This document shows positions 20,816 through 29,225 of a DNA stretch of 64,000 nt, piece by piece (the first letter of the stretch is position 1; each line of letters begins with the position of its first letter). The position numbers and the translations under genes are program-made. Source of the DNA: Paraburkholderia domus. GTDB taxonomy: Bacteria > Pseudomonadota > Gammaproteobacteria > Burkholderiales > Burkholderiaceae. The stretch is from assembly GCF_905220705.1 (NCBI RefSeq), contig NZ_CAJNAT010000006.1:124001-188000 (forward strand), written 5' to 3'. The notes below the pieces were generated by a model that saw only the letters and a program-made list of their open reading frames with translations, was not told where the DNA came from and searched no databases.

Positions 20816-20851
20816 AGCCCGGTCGACGACCCATGTCTTCCGGGCTTTTTT
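20816..20851 (+). terminator. Terminator after gyrB
   Basis: The stem AGCCCGG (20816-20822) pairs with CCGGGCT (20840-20846) and is followed by six T. A weaker hairpin (20764-20771 with 20782-20789) lies just upstream. Both follow the gyrB stop and mark the end of the conserved origin cluster. Confidence 0.75.
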
Positions 20852-21095
20852 ATTTTCCGACGCCACAAATTCCACCTTAGAAAAACCAACAGGTTTTAAT
20901 GCAATAAATATTGCCCATTGCGCCAGTGAAAATAACTTGTACTCTGGGAATGGCCACACCTGCGCGTGCAAAGATGCGTTTCGGAGACTTATAATTGGCG
21001 TAGCCGGCGGCACTCGGACGGGGTAGTAGGAGCAGTGAAACCGAAATGCAGTCCATTCAATTGACGACAAGGTGTGGCGCTCGTCGTAACTACGA

Positions 21096-21512
21096 ATGCA
21101 TTTTCCGATTGAAATAGCGTTCAATGCGGAAGCACTTTCCTGCCACGCGCAAAGAAAGCTCGTTCCGCATCATGGGTTGACTTTGCTGCTTGGATCCAAC
21201 CGTGCAGGCGAGACACAACCTACGAAAAGCATGAAAGCGGCGATACAGCTGTACGCGGCAAACAAGCAGACCCGGTACGCAGTCAACGGTAGTGAGCGCT
21301 TTGTTGATTTGATTGATTGTGCGCCGCTATCAGATGGCCTGAAGAACTATATCCATGTACTGCGCAGGTACCGCAATCGCTGGGTACATGTGGATGATCC
21401 TCGGAATGATTCGAGTCTGATCGATAAGCCAGAAGAAGCGGAACGTGAGCCTGAAGGCATGGCGTTCTTTGCTGCGCGTGCCCAGCAAAGGATCATTTAT
21501 GAAAACCACTGA
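21096..21512 (+). CDS. Hypothetical protein or fragment with HEPN-like R-N..H motif
   Basis: This 138-residue frame is poorly defined at its 5' end; an internal ATG at 21231 (MKAAIQLYAANKQTRYAV) is an alternative start. The C-terminal half looks like a real alpha-helical protein: LKNYIHVLRRYRNRWVHVDD, where RN-x3-H resembles the active-site pattern of HEPN RNases. I cannot confirm a family. The N-terminal 45 residues read like unrelated sequence, so this may be the tail of a truncated gene. It lies between gyrB and the McrB-like gene, in the same orientation. Confidence 0.35.
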   Translation: MHFPIEIAFNAEALSCHAQRKLVPHHGLTLLLGSNRAGETQPTKSMKAAIQLYAANKQTRYAVNGSERFVDLIDCAPLSDGLKNYIHVLRRYRNRWVHVDDPRNDSSLIDKPEEAEREPEGMAFFAARAQQRIIYENH

Positions 21513-21991
21513 GCGTGGAACGGCAGCTACCGTCCCGTCAAACTGGCATTGTCAAGTCGCGCTTGGGTTTGCCGCCGATATCAAGCAACATACGCTAGGC
21601 ACACCCGTTTGCATGTTCGTCGGAGGGTAGCTGTCCGCGCCACACCCACGTTACGCTCACCCAAATCGACATAGTATCGCCACTGGGCTCGGCATGATCT
21701 AACTGAATCCTAGGGAAAATCTTGAAGCTCGAACTAACGAAACGTGTTTGGAACGCCTTCGGGCAGATGCTGGAGTTAACCCCGCAGCTGCGGGGATAGC
21801 TCTCTGGATCATGTCGACTTTTCCAGCAGAGTGCGCACAAAAAATTGCGGATAGCTTGGTTACCACAACCGATGACCCGCCTTGCGCGACACCGCCAGCG
21901 TCGCATTTAAAGTATTCTCCCGCTAGCCGTCGCTAATGTGGCTGCAGTCCACCCTCTGTGCCGGCGTATCTAATAATCTTGAGAGCAAGAC
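21513..21991 (+). other. Non-coding stretch upstream of the McrB-like gene
   Basis: No supported gene was found in these 479 bp. A perfect 16-bp palindrome of CCCCGCAG/CTGCGGGG lies at 21780-21795. The region probably contains the promoter of the McrB-like/DUF2357 pair. The ribosome site for the McrB-like gene is GAGAG just before ATG 21992. Confidence 0.5.
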
Positions 21992-24736
21992 ATGAGCCGA
22001 TACTGCGGGGACGACGATTCAAAATTTATCCTAGAGGCGGCCACCCATTGGCGCGATGCAGCTCTACTAGGCAGCGGTTCCGTCCTCACAAGCACGCAGC
22101 TATGGACGTCATCGGCGCTGGAACTACTCGATGAGTACTTCGTGAGAAGACCCGATCTTGGCGACGGCACGTTCCTAGAGAAGCTGAAGCACCAACTCGA
22201 GCCTGTTGAGGGCACCGCCAAGCAATTGGTAGCGGAGATGATGTGGCTGCTGTACCTCTGCCCGAGCAGCCTGACCGCAGCCCACAAGCGGAAGACTGTG
22301 CAAACCGTTTGGGCCTGGTCGGGTGAACCATCGCCGACGGACTCGCGTTGGCTGGATGACGACGTTCTTGCTGGTGTTGGTAGTGCGGGCCCGGGCTTCA
22401 ATCAGAACCAATGGCGTGAGCTCGTATTCCTCATCAACTTCCTCCGCCGCTTTCGTGAGCTGAGTGCTGATGACCAGCGTGCGCTGACGGATGACGGTTG
22501 GAAGTTCGATGAATGGTTGCGCCAAGTCCCGGATTGGGATGCAAGGCAGTTTCGTCACATGCTTCTGTTCCTCCTTTTTCCAGACGACTTCGAGCGCATC
22601 TTTGGGAAGAACGACCGCAAGACCGTCGCCCGACACTATACGCAACGCGAGCGGCGCGAAGTCAACCGGATGGACGCGGTCCAACTAGATCGGGAACTGC
22701 ACGCCATCCGCAAACGCCTCGAGGTAGAGCGAGGGACGACACAACTGGATTACTACGTACCGCCGTTGAAGGGCGAATGGCGGAGTGAAACGTTCGCAGC
22801 TGCAACGGAGGGCGTAACGGACGAGCACGTCCGGCAAGCGTTGAGCGAAATCGATCAAGAAGGCGTGCCGCAGGATGCCGAATCCACGGGCTACGATCTG
22901 TTCTACGAGGGCAAGCGGTACCCGCCGAAGTTGGTAGTGTCGCTAGCAGTCAAGTACGCCACGGGGGAGCCACTCGATCGCGCTGCATTTTCTGGAGGGG
23001 AGGCCTCCTCGGCTTTTCGTCTGCTGCGACGTCTCGGTTTTGATGTTAGCGCGAAGGAGGAGTTTGTTGGAGGAATTCCCGAGTTGTTGGAGCGGTTTCT
23101 CAAGCAGGCAAAAGACGGGAAGGAACTGAGTACTCGAGGATATATGAGCGAGTATCGTGGCCTCAAAGTTCGCGTTAGCGTTGGCAAGGGCGACTTTGCC
23201 CGCATTCCTTGGATCGCCTTTCTTGGTGAGGGACAGTTGGTCTCCGAGGGCATTTACCCCGTACTGCTTTTCTATCAGGAGCAGCAACAACTGCTGTTGT
23301 GCTACGGAGTGAGCGAGGATGGAGCAGCACGTTTGACTTGGGGCGAGCTCGGCGGCGTACAGACTGTCAGAGATTGGTTCAAGGGACGATATGGTCGGAC
23401 GCCGGGCCGCTATGGCGCTTCCTTTGTCCGCGCGGCTTATGACCTAACGCAGCCATTACCTACGGCGGAACTGCAGCAAGACTTGGACGACGTCATCGAC
23501 ATCTTCAACAGAGTGCTTGCCGTCCGTAGTGACGACACACTGCCCGAGACTGCAGAGCCAGAGCAATCCGATGCACCTCTCGCGGTCAGGGTCAGTCTTC
23601 GGGAAGCGGTCGAGGCATTCGGCAATGCTCTGCGCGCTAGCGGTGTACAGTTCGGCGAGCAGCATGATGGGCTTGTTTCTGCCTTCGTCTCTAGTCTAGT
23701 CACCAAGCCGCTCGTCATACTGACGGGCCTGTCCGGCTCTGGCAAAACGCAAATTGCTATCCGTTTCGGGGAGTGGCTGGGCAAGGAGCGACTACACGTT
23801 GCGGCCGTGCGTCCCGACTGGACCGGTGCAGAGGTCTTATTCGGCTACGAAGATGCGCTCAAGCGGGAGCTCGACGGGCGCCCTGCCTGGGCAGTTCCTG
23901 CTCCGCTGGAATTCATCTTGAAGGCGGTTGCGGACCCGCAGCATCCCTATGTGCTACTGCTGGATGAAATGAACTTGGCGCACGTTGAGCGCTACTTTGC
24001 AGATGTGCTATCGGGTATGGAGTCTGGGCAGCCATGTATTCCGAATCTCCATAAGGGTGCAGACGGCTGTTGGCGACTGCGTGCCGGCGCGGACTCAAGA
24101 GTTCCCTTCCCGAGGAATCTATGGATTGTCGGCACGGTCAACATTGACGAGACAACTTACATGTTTTCGCCAAAGGTACTTGACCGCGCTAACACCTTCG
24201 AGTTTCGCGTGCATTCGAACGATCTGTTGATCGAAGTCGTCAAGCCCCAGCCGTGTGAGCCTGGTGATCAGGAACTGGTGAGAGGGCTCCTGAGCATTGC
24301 TCGGGACGATAGCTGGCATCGGGATCGTCCAAACGTGGTGACCGGCGAGCTACCCGTTCGCTTGCGGCAGCTGCATGAACTGTTGAGCCGATATAACTTC
24401 GAGTTCGGCCACCGCGTGTTCTACGAGGCAATGCGATTCGCGGTCCTCGCGGAAGAAGCAGGAATTGGTGGGCTTAGAGCGATCATGGACCGAATAATCA
24501 TGCAGAAGATACTGCCAAGATTGCATGGTTCGCGCAGACGTTTGGAGTTGCCTCTGCTAGCGCTCGCGCAGTTCTGTCGAGACTTGCCCGACGCGGTTGC
24601 GAGCAACGACTTGCTGCCAACCGCTGCGGTGGAAGAGGCGCCTGAGCAGGGCGCCGCTCTACCGATCGCCTACGCGAAGACCATCCGCATGCTTCGAAGC
24701 TTGCGCGCCAATCAGTTCGCCAGCTTTACGGAATAG
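21992..24736 (+). CDS. McrB-like AAA+ NTPase with composite N-terminus
   Basis: This 914-residue protein has its motor domain at the C-terminus: Walker A GLSGSGKT at about 579-586, Walker B LLLDEMN at about 655-661, and the McrB-type sensor segment GTVNIDETTYMFSPKVLDRA from about 714. The N-terminal half looks composite. Residues 1-250 are a helical region. At about 265-355 is a domain like the head of ScoMcrA-type proteins (YDLFYEGKRYPPKLVVSLAV). At about 370-490 is an MrcB_N-like (DUF3578) segment (RGYMSEYRGLKVRVSVGKGD). McrB-family proteins are usually GTP-driven motors that recognise modified DNA and carry a nuclease partner. The nuclease candidate starts 3 bp downstream. The substrate is not deducible. 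Confidence 0.85.
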   Translation: MSRYCGDDDSKFILEAATHWRDAALLGSGSVLTSTQLWTSSALELLDEYFVRRPDLGDGTFLEKLKHQLEPVEGTAKQLVAEMMWLLYLCPSSLTAAHKRKTVQTVWAWSGEPSPTDSRWLDDDVLAGVGSAGPGFNQNQWRELVFLINFLRRFRELSADDQRALTDDGWKFDEWLRQVPDWDARQFRHMLLFLLFPDDFERIFGKNDRKTVARHYTQRERREVNRMDAVQLDRELHAIRKRLEVERGTTQLDYYVPPLKGEWRSETFAAATEGVTDEHVRQALSEIDQEGVPQDAESTGYDLFYEGKRYPPKLVVSLAVKYATGEPLDRAAFSGGEASSAFRLLRRLGFDVSAKEEFVGGIPELLERFLKQAKDGKELSTRGYMSEYRGLKVRVSVGKGDFARIPWIAFLGEGQLVSEGIYPVLLFYQEQQQLLLCYGVSEDGAARLTWGELGGVQTVRDWFKGRYGRTPGRYGASFVRAAYDLTQPLPTAELQQDLDDVIDIFNRVLAVRSDDTLPETAEPEQSDAPLAVRVSLREAVEAFGNALRASGVQFGEQHDGLVSAFVSSLVTKPLVILTGLSGSGKTQIAIRFGEWLGKERLHVAAVRPDWTGAEVLFGYEDALKRELDGRPAWAVPAPLEFILKAVADPQHPYVLLLDEMNLAHVERYFADVLSGMESGQPCIPNLHKGADGCWRLRAGADSRVPFPRNLWIVGTVNIDETTYMFSPKVLDRANTFEFRVHSNDLLIEVVKPQPCEPGDQELVRGLLSIARDDSWHRDRPNVVTGELPVRLRQLHELLSRYNFEFGHRVFYEAMRFAVLAEEAGIGGLRAIMDRIIMQKILPRLHGSRRRLELPLLALAQFCRDLPDAVASNDLLPTAAVEEAPEQGAALPIAYAKTIRMLRSLRANQFASFTE

Positions 24737-24739
24737 TCC

Positions 24740-27028
24740 GTGCGTGCCGTTTCAGAAGCATCCGCTCCTCTCTACGGCCCGACTGGGCAAGTCGTCGCCC
24801 TGCTACGCATTGCGGTGCTACCGCGCAGGGGGGCGTCTCCCGGTGCCACCCTTTGGTCCTCCGCCAGTACAGCAGTCTCGATTGCTTCAGCGAGCGGTGT
24901 CGAACTGTTGGAGGGCATGGAGTATCGATATTCTTGGGAAGACATTCAAGCAGACATCGACAGTCTGATTGTCGATCCCGAGGAAATCTTCCAACCGGAT
25001 ACCTTAGAGGGAAAATCTGGTCGTCTACGTCCCGGACTGGCAACAGGCACCATACGCGTTGTGCTACGCGCCGACGCCCGCACCATAGGTGAATTGGAGC
25101 TCGAAGTTCGGTCCCGTAAGCTCTCGTACCCATCGGAATACCGCTGGATGCTTCGCGATATCGCGGAACAAATGACGGAGCTAGTGATGGACCGCTTCGC
25201 GGTCAGCGAAGCGCGCTTTGATCTCGACGACACGCGCGACGCGGTTACCCTCTATCAGCGCTTCACCTTCCTGCGCGCCTTGTTTGAAAGCGAAAGATTT
25301 CAGGGCGCGCTTCGCGAAATCATGCGCCGCCCGCACACTGCCTGGGAAACCACGAATGAGATAGTGCGGCCTGGGGCGGGGATGCGGGCGGACTCACACG
25401 TACTTCGGCAATTCGCGAGGGGCGGACCTCGATCGGCTTGGCCTGGAGGGCCGATTTCTTCCGTCCCGTCCCACCTAGCGCGTACGCGGACCGAGGCGAC
25501 ACGCGATACACCGCCCAACCGCTTCGTTAAGTTTGCCTTAGAGCACTGGCGCCAGATGCTCGGCGATATTGATCGAGGTCTTGCCGAGACGCAGGCCACG
25601 CCCGCTACGACACGTGGGCGCAGGGAAATCGCAGCTGTGACGTCGCAGTTGGAAGAAGTACTTCATCACGACCTGTTTGCTGAAGTCGGCAGGCTTTCAC
25701 GATTCCCTGCGGATGACCAAGCCCTCCAAAAACGCGAAGGCTACCGGGACATCTTTAAGGCCTATGTGGAGACTGAGTTTGCGGCTCGTCTTTCCTGGCA
25801 GTCTTCGCCTGAGGACTATGGCGCAGGGCAGCGCGATGTTGCCACGCTTTACGAGTATTGGGGATTCATTCAGCTGTCGCAGGTGGTGGCCACGCTGGTT
25901 GGACAAACCTTCGATATGAGCCCGCTGGTGCAGTCCAGATCGAACGGCCTGACGGTTGGTATCCGTACCGGGGTGGAGACGGTTCTAGCTGGCGTAGTCG
26001 AACGCTTTGATCGGCGCATGAAGGTAGAGCTCTGCTTTAATCGAACATATCGCCGTGGCGCAGCGCGCAATGCATCATGGACCAGGCCAATGCGTCCGGA
26101 CTATTCCTTGCTGATCAGCCCGGCTGAAGGAGAACCAGCAACCTTCGAACCAATCGCTCTTCATTTTGATGCGAAGTATCGGGTCGAGTTCGTCAAAGAG
26201 ATCTTCGGCGTGGATGACGCGGGAGAGGAGGCCGACACCTTGCAGGCGCCGGTAGGTCTAGAGCGCGGCGGAGCCTTGCGAGCAGACTTGCTCAAGATGC
26301 ATGCGTACCGTGATGCTATCCGTCGAACAGCGGGTGCGTACGTGCTGTATCCCGGTGGCGACAGAGAAGACATTGGCCTTCAGTATCCGGAATACCATGA
26401 ACTTCTTCCAGGGTTAGGGGCCTTCGTATTGCGGCCAACTGACAGTGGGAACGCGAGCGGCGTGCCGGCGCTAAGGTGGTTCATCAGCGAAGTGCTGGAT
26501 CATGTCGCAACCCGCCTGACTAAGCATGAGCGCGGCCGGTATTGGCTGGAAGACGCATATAGCCAGTTCCAGTCAGGTCGGCTGACTCGTGCGCTCGCAC
26601 CGCCGCTGCCGGATACAAACGTGCTCTTGGGATTCGTGAAGAGCAGCGAGCACTGGAATTGGATTCGGGAACGTAAGGCATACAACGTGAGAGCCGAAGG
26701 AAGACGCGGCGGCGTTCATGCTGGTGCGGCGCTTCTGCAAAGCCAACTGTTGCTTCTCTACTGCCCGGCAATGGACGAGGTTGCACTTGCGCGTATTGTT
26801 TCTGATGCGGAAAGTGTTTCGATGACCGGCATGGCTGCAATGGGGTATCCGGATCCGCGTGGAAACTACTGGTGCGTCCAATTACAGTGGTTGGAGCAGT
26901 CGCAGTGGACTCGGGGACTCTCGTCTTGCGCGATTGACGCGTATGTTCGAAGTCTGGGGTTGGCGTATGGCGAGCCAGCAGGCGCGTTATGGGGCCAAGT
27001 TTCGTCGTTCACTAGCGTTGCCGAGTAA
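24740..27028 (+). CDS. DUF2357/DUF524 PD-(D/E)XK nuclease-like partner of McrB-like gene
   Basis: This is a 762-residue protein. The N-terminal half (DUF2357-like) is helical. The C-terminal half has PD-(D/E)XK features: RPDYSLLI with Asp 454, then HFDAKYR with D477-x-K479, and later DLLKMHAYRDAIR and AYVLYPG, as in McrC-like nuclease families. It would cut DNA under control of the upstream AAA+ protein. The start is GTG 24740, three bases after the upstream stop, so coupling is likely; no McrC-type (PF10117) gene is present. The last 180 residues beyond the nuclease core are unassigned and could bind DNA. Confidence 0.8.
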   Translation: MRAVSEASAPLYGPTGQVVALLRIAVLPRRGASPGATLWSSASTAVSIASASGVELLEGMEYRYSWEDIQADIDSLIVDPEEIFQPDTLEGKSGRLRPGLATGTIRVVLRADARTIGELELEVRSRKLSYPSEYRWMLRDIAEQMTELVMDRFAVSEARFDLDDTRDAVTLYQRFTFLRALFESERFQGALREIMRRPHTAWETTNEIVRPGAGMRADSHVLRQFARGGPRSAWPGGPISSVPSHLARTRTEATRDTPPNRFVKFALEHWRQMLGDIDRGLAETQATPATTRGRREIAAVTSQLEEVLHHDLFAEVGRLSRFPADDQALQKREGYRDIFKAYVETEFAARLSWQSSPEDYGAGQRDVATLYEYWGFIQLSQVVATLVGQTFDMSPLVQSRSNGLTVGIRTGVETVLAGVVERFDRRMKVELCFNRTYRRGAARNASWTRPMRPDYSLLISPAEGEPATFEPIALHFDAKYRVEFVKEIFGVDDAGEEADTLQAPVGLERGGALRADLLKMHAYRDAIRRTAGAYVLYPGGDREDIGLQYPEYHELLPGLGAFVLRPTDSGNASGVPALRWFISEVLDHVATRLTKHERGRYWLEDAYSQFQSGRLTRALAPPLPDTNVLLGFVKSSEHWNWIRERKAYNVRAEGRRGGVHAGAALLQSQLLLLYCPAMDEVALARIVSDAESVSMTGMAAMGYPDPRGNYWCVQLQWLEQSQWTRGLSSCAIDAYVRSLGLAYGEPAGALWGQVSSFTSVAE

Positions 27029-27182
27029 CGTGTGATTGGGATGGTCTTGCTTAACCCGTAAAGGTGTACGACGGCTCTGCGGAAGGGAAGAGCCGCCGAC
27101 TAGTGATGAGCGACTAAGCAGATTTAGACTTGGGAATCGCGACTGCGCTTTGAAGTTAGGTCAGCGCTCGAGTGTTCTCGTC

Positions 27183-27425
27183 TCACACCGGCGTGATAGT
27201 CAGCCTACCTTTCTCAACTTCAACCCGAATCTGCCCGCTAATCTCAAACCCCGCCTCCTCCAACCACCTGCCCGAAAGCCGAATCCAAGGCGCCGGCGGC
27301 AAGTCTGGAAAAAATTTGACATGAGCGGGTGCGAATGTTTTCATTGGCCGCGGGCGTCTTTGTGCCGAAATGGTCAAGACGCGTTGGGTTACAGGCGTAA
27401 CTGCTTTATGATTGGCATCAGCCAT
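27183..27425 (-). CDS. SymE-like type I toxin
   Basis: This 80-residue protein ends in the SymE domain: PWIRLSGRWLEEAGFEISGQ followed by IRVEVEKGRLTITP. SymE proteins have an AbrB-like fold; E. coli SymE is an SOS-induced toxin repressed by the antisense RNA SymR. ATG 27425 follows an AGGAG site; an in-frame opening to 27482 is less likely. The N-terminal 40 residues are basic. An antisense regulator would be expected on the plus strand across 27380-27480; I cannot confirm one. It is orphaned between the McrB-like pair and helicase remnants. Confidence 0.75.
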   Translation of the reverse strand: MADANHKAVTPVTQRVLTISAQRRPRPMKTFAPAHVKFFPDLPPAPWIRLSGRWLEEAGFEISGQIRVEVEKGRLTITPV

Positions 27426-27838
27426 GATCAACTCCTGTGTTGAGTTGTTTGTGGTCAGCGGGTCGTGTGGGTGGCAGCCCATGCGTCCCGCGCTTCATCT
27501 CCTTCCTCGTTCTCCTTGATGCTTGGCTCGGCGCTTTCGCGTCCTCGTCTTTCCTCCAACGAGCCGATCGTTCGGTGATGCTTTATGAACGTAACGCATC
27601 GTGATCGTGGGTTATGTTATTAGGCATCCGATGTATTTTCGCGCATTGTCGGTGATTGTGCAACAGCGTCGAATGCTCAATGAACAACAAAACCGGGTGC
27701 ACATTTTATCGCTAGATTTACGGCAGACTCGCCGTGACAGACGTAGCATGAGATCGAGGATGTCGACGCCCGACCGACGCCCCCGCGAGCCAGTCGGGAG
27801 AGACGCCTGCGAACTACCAGGTAAGGATGCGCGATGCG
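27426..27838. other. Non-coding stretch with possible gene remnants
   Basis: No gene can be supported here. Open frames are short and lack ribosome sites. The segment at about 27745-27765 resembles, over 15 bases or so, part of the VgrG remnant at about 29060-29075 (GATCGAGGA-GTCGA), too short to claim homology. It borders the broken C-terminal end of the DUF2075 gene. Confidence 0.4.
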
Positions 27839-28813
27839 TTATCGGCGCTGGGGAGACGAACGGAGCCCAACCTGGTTAATCCCGTTCGGGTGATACGCCC
27901 AAAGCGACGATTTCGGAATGCCGGCAGCAAGCCGCCCCGAATCGGGCCTTGCGTTCCACGGACGGCTGAAGTTTCCGAGCACGACGTCGGCCTGAAGCGT
28001 CCCGTCCTTGTTCGGATCGGACCAAGGCCAACAGAAGCCGGCCGTCAACCGGCCCGTCGCGCCCGCTTGCACCTTATCCTTGATCGCATTCTCCAACGCT
28101 TCCAGAGACTGAAAAATCCGGAAATCGAAAGCGTCGTGATCGTTCCATTCGAAGCGCGGACGGTCATCGATGCCCAACATCGTGTTTCTCCAGCGAACAA
28201 ACGCATCTGAGCCGTTGCAGCGGAACTGTGTCTCGAGTTCAGATTCGTACACCGCACACTTGTGCTTCTCCGCGTACTCCCGAATGTAGGCGACGGAGCC
28301 GATTTCCCCCGGGCGTACGACCTGATGATCGTCAATGAAAAATACCGAAACACGTGCGGCCGCGATCAATTCCTCCAGTTGCTTCAGGCCGGATTTCTTG
28401 TTCGCCGGCGTGAAGCGATTGCTGCTCACGTCCCGGATACGATGTGCTTCGTCAGTGACCAGCACGTCCACCGAATCAGCCTGCGCGTCTACGTAGCCGT
28501 TCGTGTACGTAAACAGCTCCTGACCTCGTGCACCAATGATCTTTCGCAGCGTTTCAGTGAACGCTTTGGAGCCGGTCACGTAGTGCGTCGAGTAGTGACT
28601 TGATAACAAACTCGCTACGAGGTTGATCGCCAGCACAGACTTGCCGGTGCCTGGGCCACCCTTGATGATGATGATCTGCTTCTGACGGTCATGCACCCCG
28701 CGACGCGCAGCGGTCATCACGGCGTCGAATGCCACCTGCTGCTCGTCAAGCAGCGTGTATTCCGGGTTGTTCTTGATCACGGACGCTATCGAAGCCTGAG
28801 CAACCCGCCGCAC
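27839..28813 (-). pseudogene. DUF2075 helicase, 3' portion (copy A)
   Basis: This open frame encodes the middle and later part of a DUF2075/Schlafen-type DNA/RNA helicase: Walker A GGPGTGKSVLAINLV, Walker B-like VLVTDEAHRIRD, FFIDDHQ and GFCWPWSDPNKDGTL. The natural N-terminal region is missing: homology begins at 28786, inside the shared 594-bp repeat, and the preceding residues to 28813 are foreign. The C-terminus is also broken: after NGINQVG (about 27876) the family's expected continuation is replaced by LRSSPQRR and a stop. It would form a longer gene if joined to copy B at 32347-33156. Confidence 0.85.
28193..28786 (+). repeat. 594-bp direct repeat, copy A
   Basis: This repeat matches 32347-32940 without gaps. 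By eye I count about 34 differences, giving roughly 94% identity. Most differences fall in the first 250 bp (about 90% identity there, about 98% over the rest). Both copies are internal DUF2075 coding sequence in the same orientation. Confidence 0.88.
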
Positions 28814-28970
28814 TTTCCACTAAGACAGACGCAACCGCGTCTCAATAAAACCCATCCGGGTTCACCTAAGGTGTGTATCTAAGGACTATTTAACATTCGT
28901 AAACAATTCAATTTGCGCCATCCGGTATGTGCTTCGTAAAATCACCCGATTCAGCGGGGCCGCGTGAAAA

Positions 28971-29225
28971 AACAATTGCGTGCATCCAGCGCCGTTGAAG
29001 ACGTCCCTAGTCGCGGCCGCGCAGAAGAGCGTCATCACGAGTGGCAGAGCCCGCATCACGATCGAGGACGTCGATGTGGAAATGCGCTGTCCCGGCAAGC
29101 CAACAGCTAAAGCTGGACCGCATTAATTCGAAGAGCCTGCAAGCCTCGAGAACCCATTGCCGACCACCTCGCAAGGCAAATCGACAATCAACAACGTGTA
29201 CAACCGGTCGCGCAAATTTCGATGA
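28971..29225 (+). pseudogene. VgrG C-terminal (DUF2345) remnant with in-frame TAA
   Basis: In one frame the plus strand reads AAAQKSVITSGRARITIEDV, then DVEMRCPGKPTAKAGPH, a TAA (29124-29126), and on in the same frame FEEPASLENPLPTTS to a stop at 29223-29225. This matches the C-terminal DUF2345 region of type VI secretion VgrG spike proteins (the pattern V-x-C-P-G-x-x-T-V-K-A-G). The rest of VgrG is absent: a TGA at 28965 precedes it. Its final stop overlaps the ATG of the downstream effector (ATGA), so the fragment keeps the original vgrG-effector arrangement. Confidence 0.7.

Noticed and set aside
20801..21124. A 107-residue frame on the minus strand directly after gyrB.
   Set aside because: Its end covers the gyrB terminator hairpin, there is no ribosome site and the composition is not protein-like.
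21775..21803. A palindrome in the context GAGTTAA-CCCCGC..GCGGGG-ATAG resembles a type I-E CRISPR repeat.
   Set aside because: Only one copy exists. About 61 bp on either side there is no second repeat, and no cas gene lies nearby.
27601..27879. A 92-residue plus-strand frame between the SymE-like gene and the DUF2075 fragment.
   Set aside because: It is Arg-rich, without family similarity or ribosome site, and overlaps the antisense of a pseudogene.
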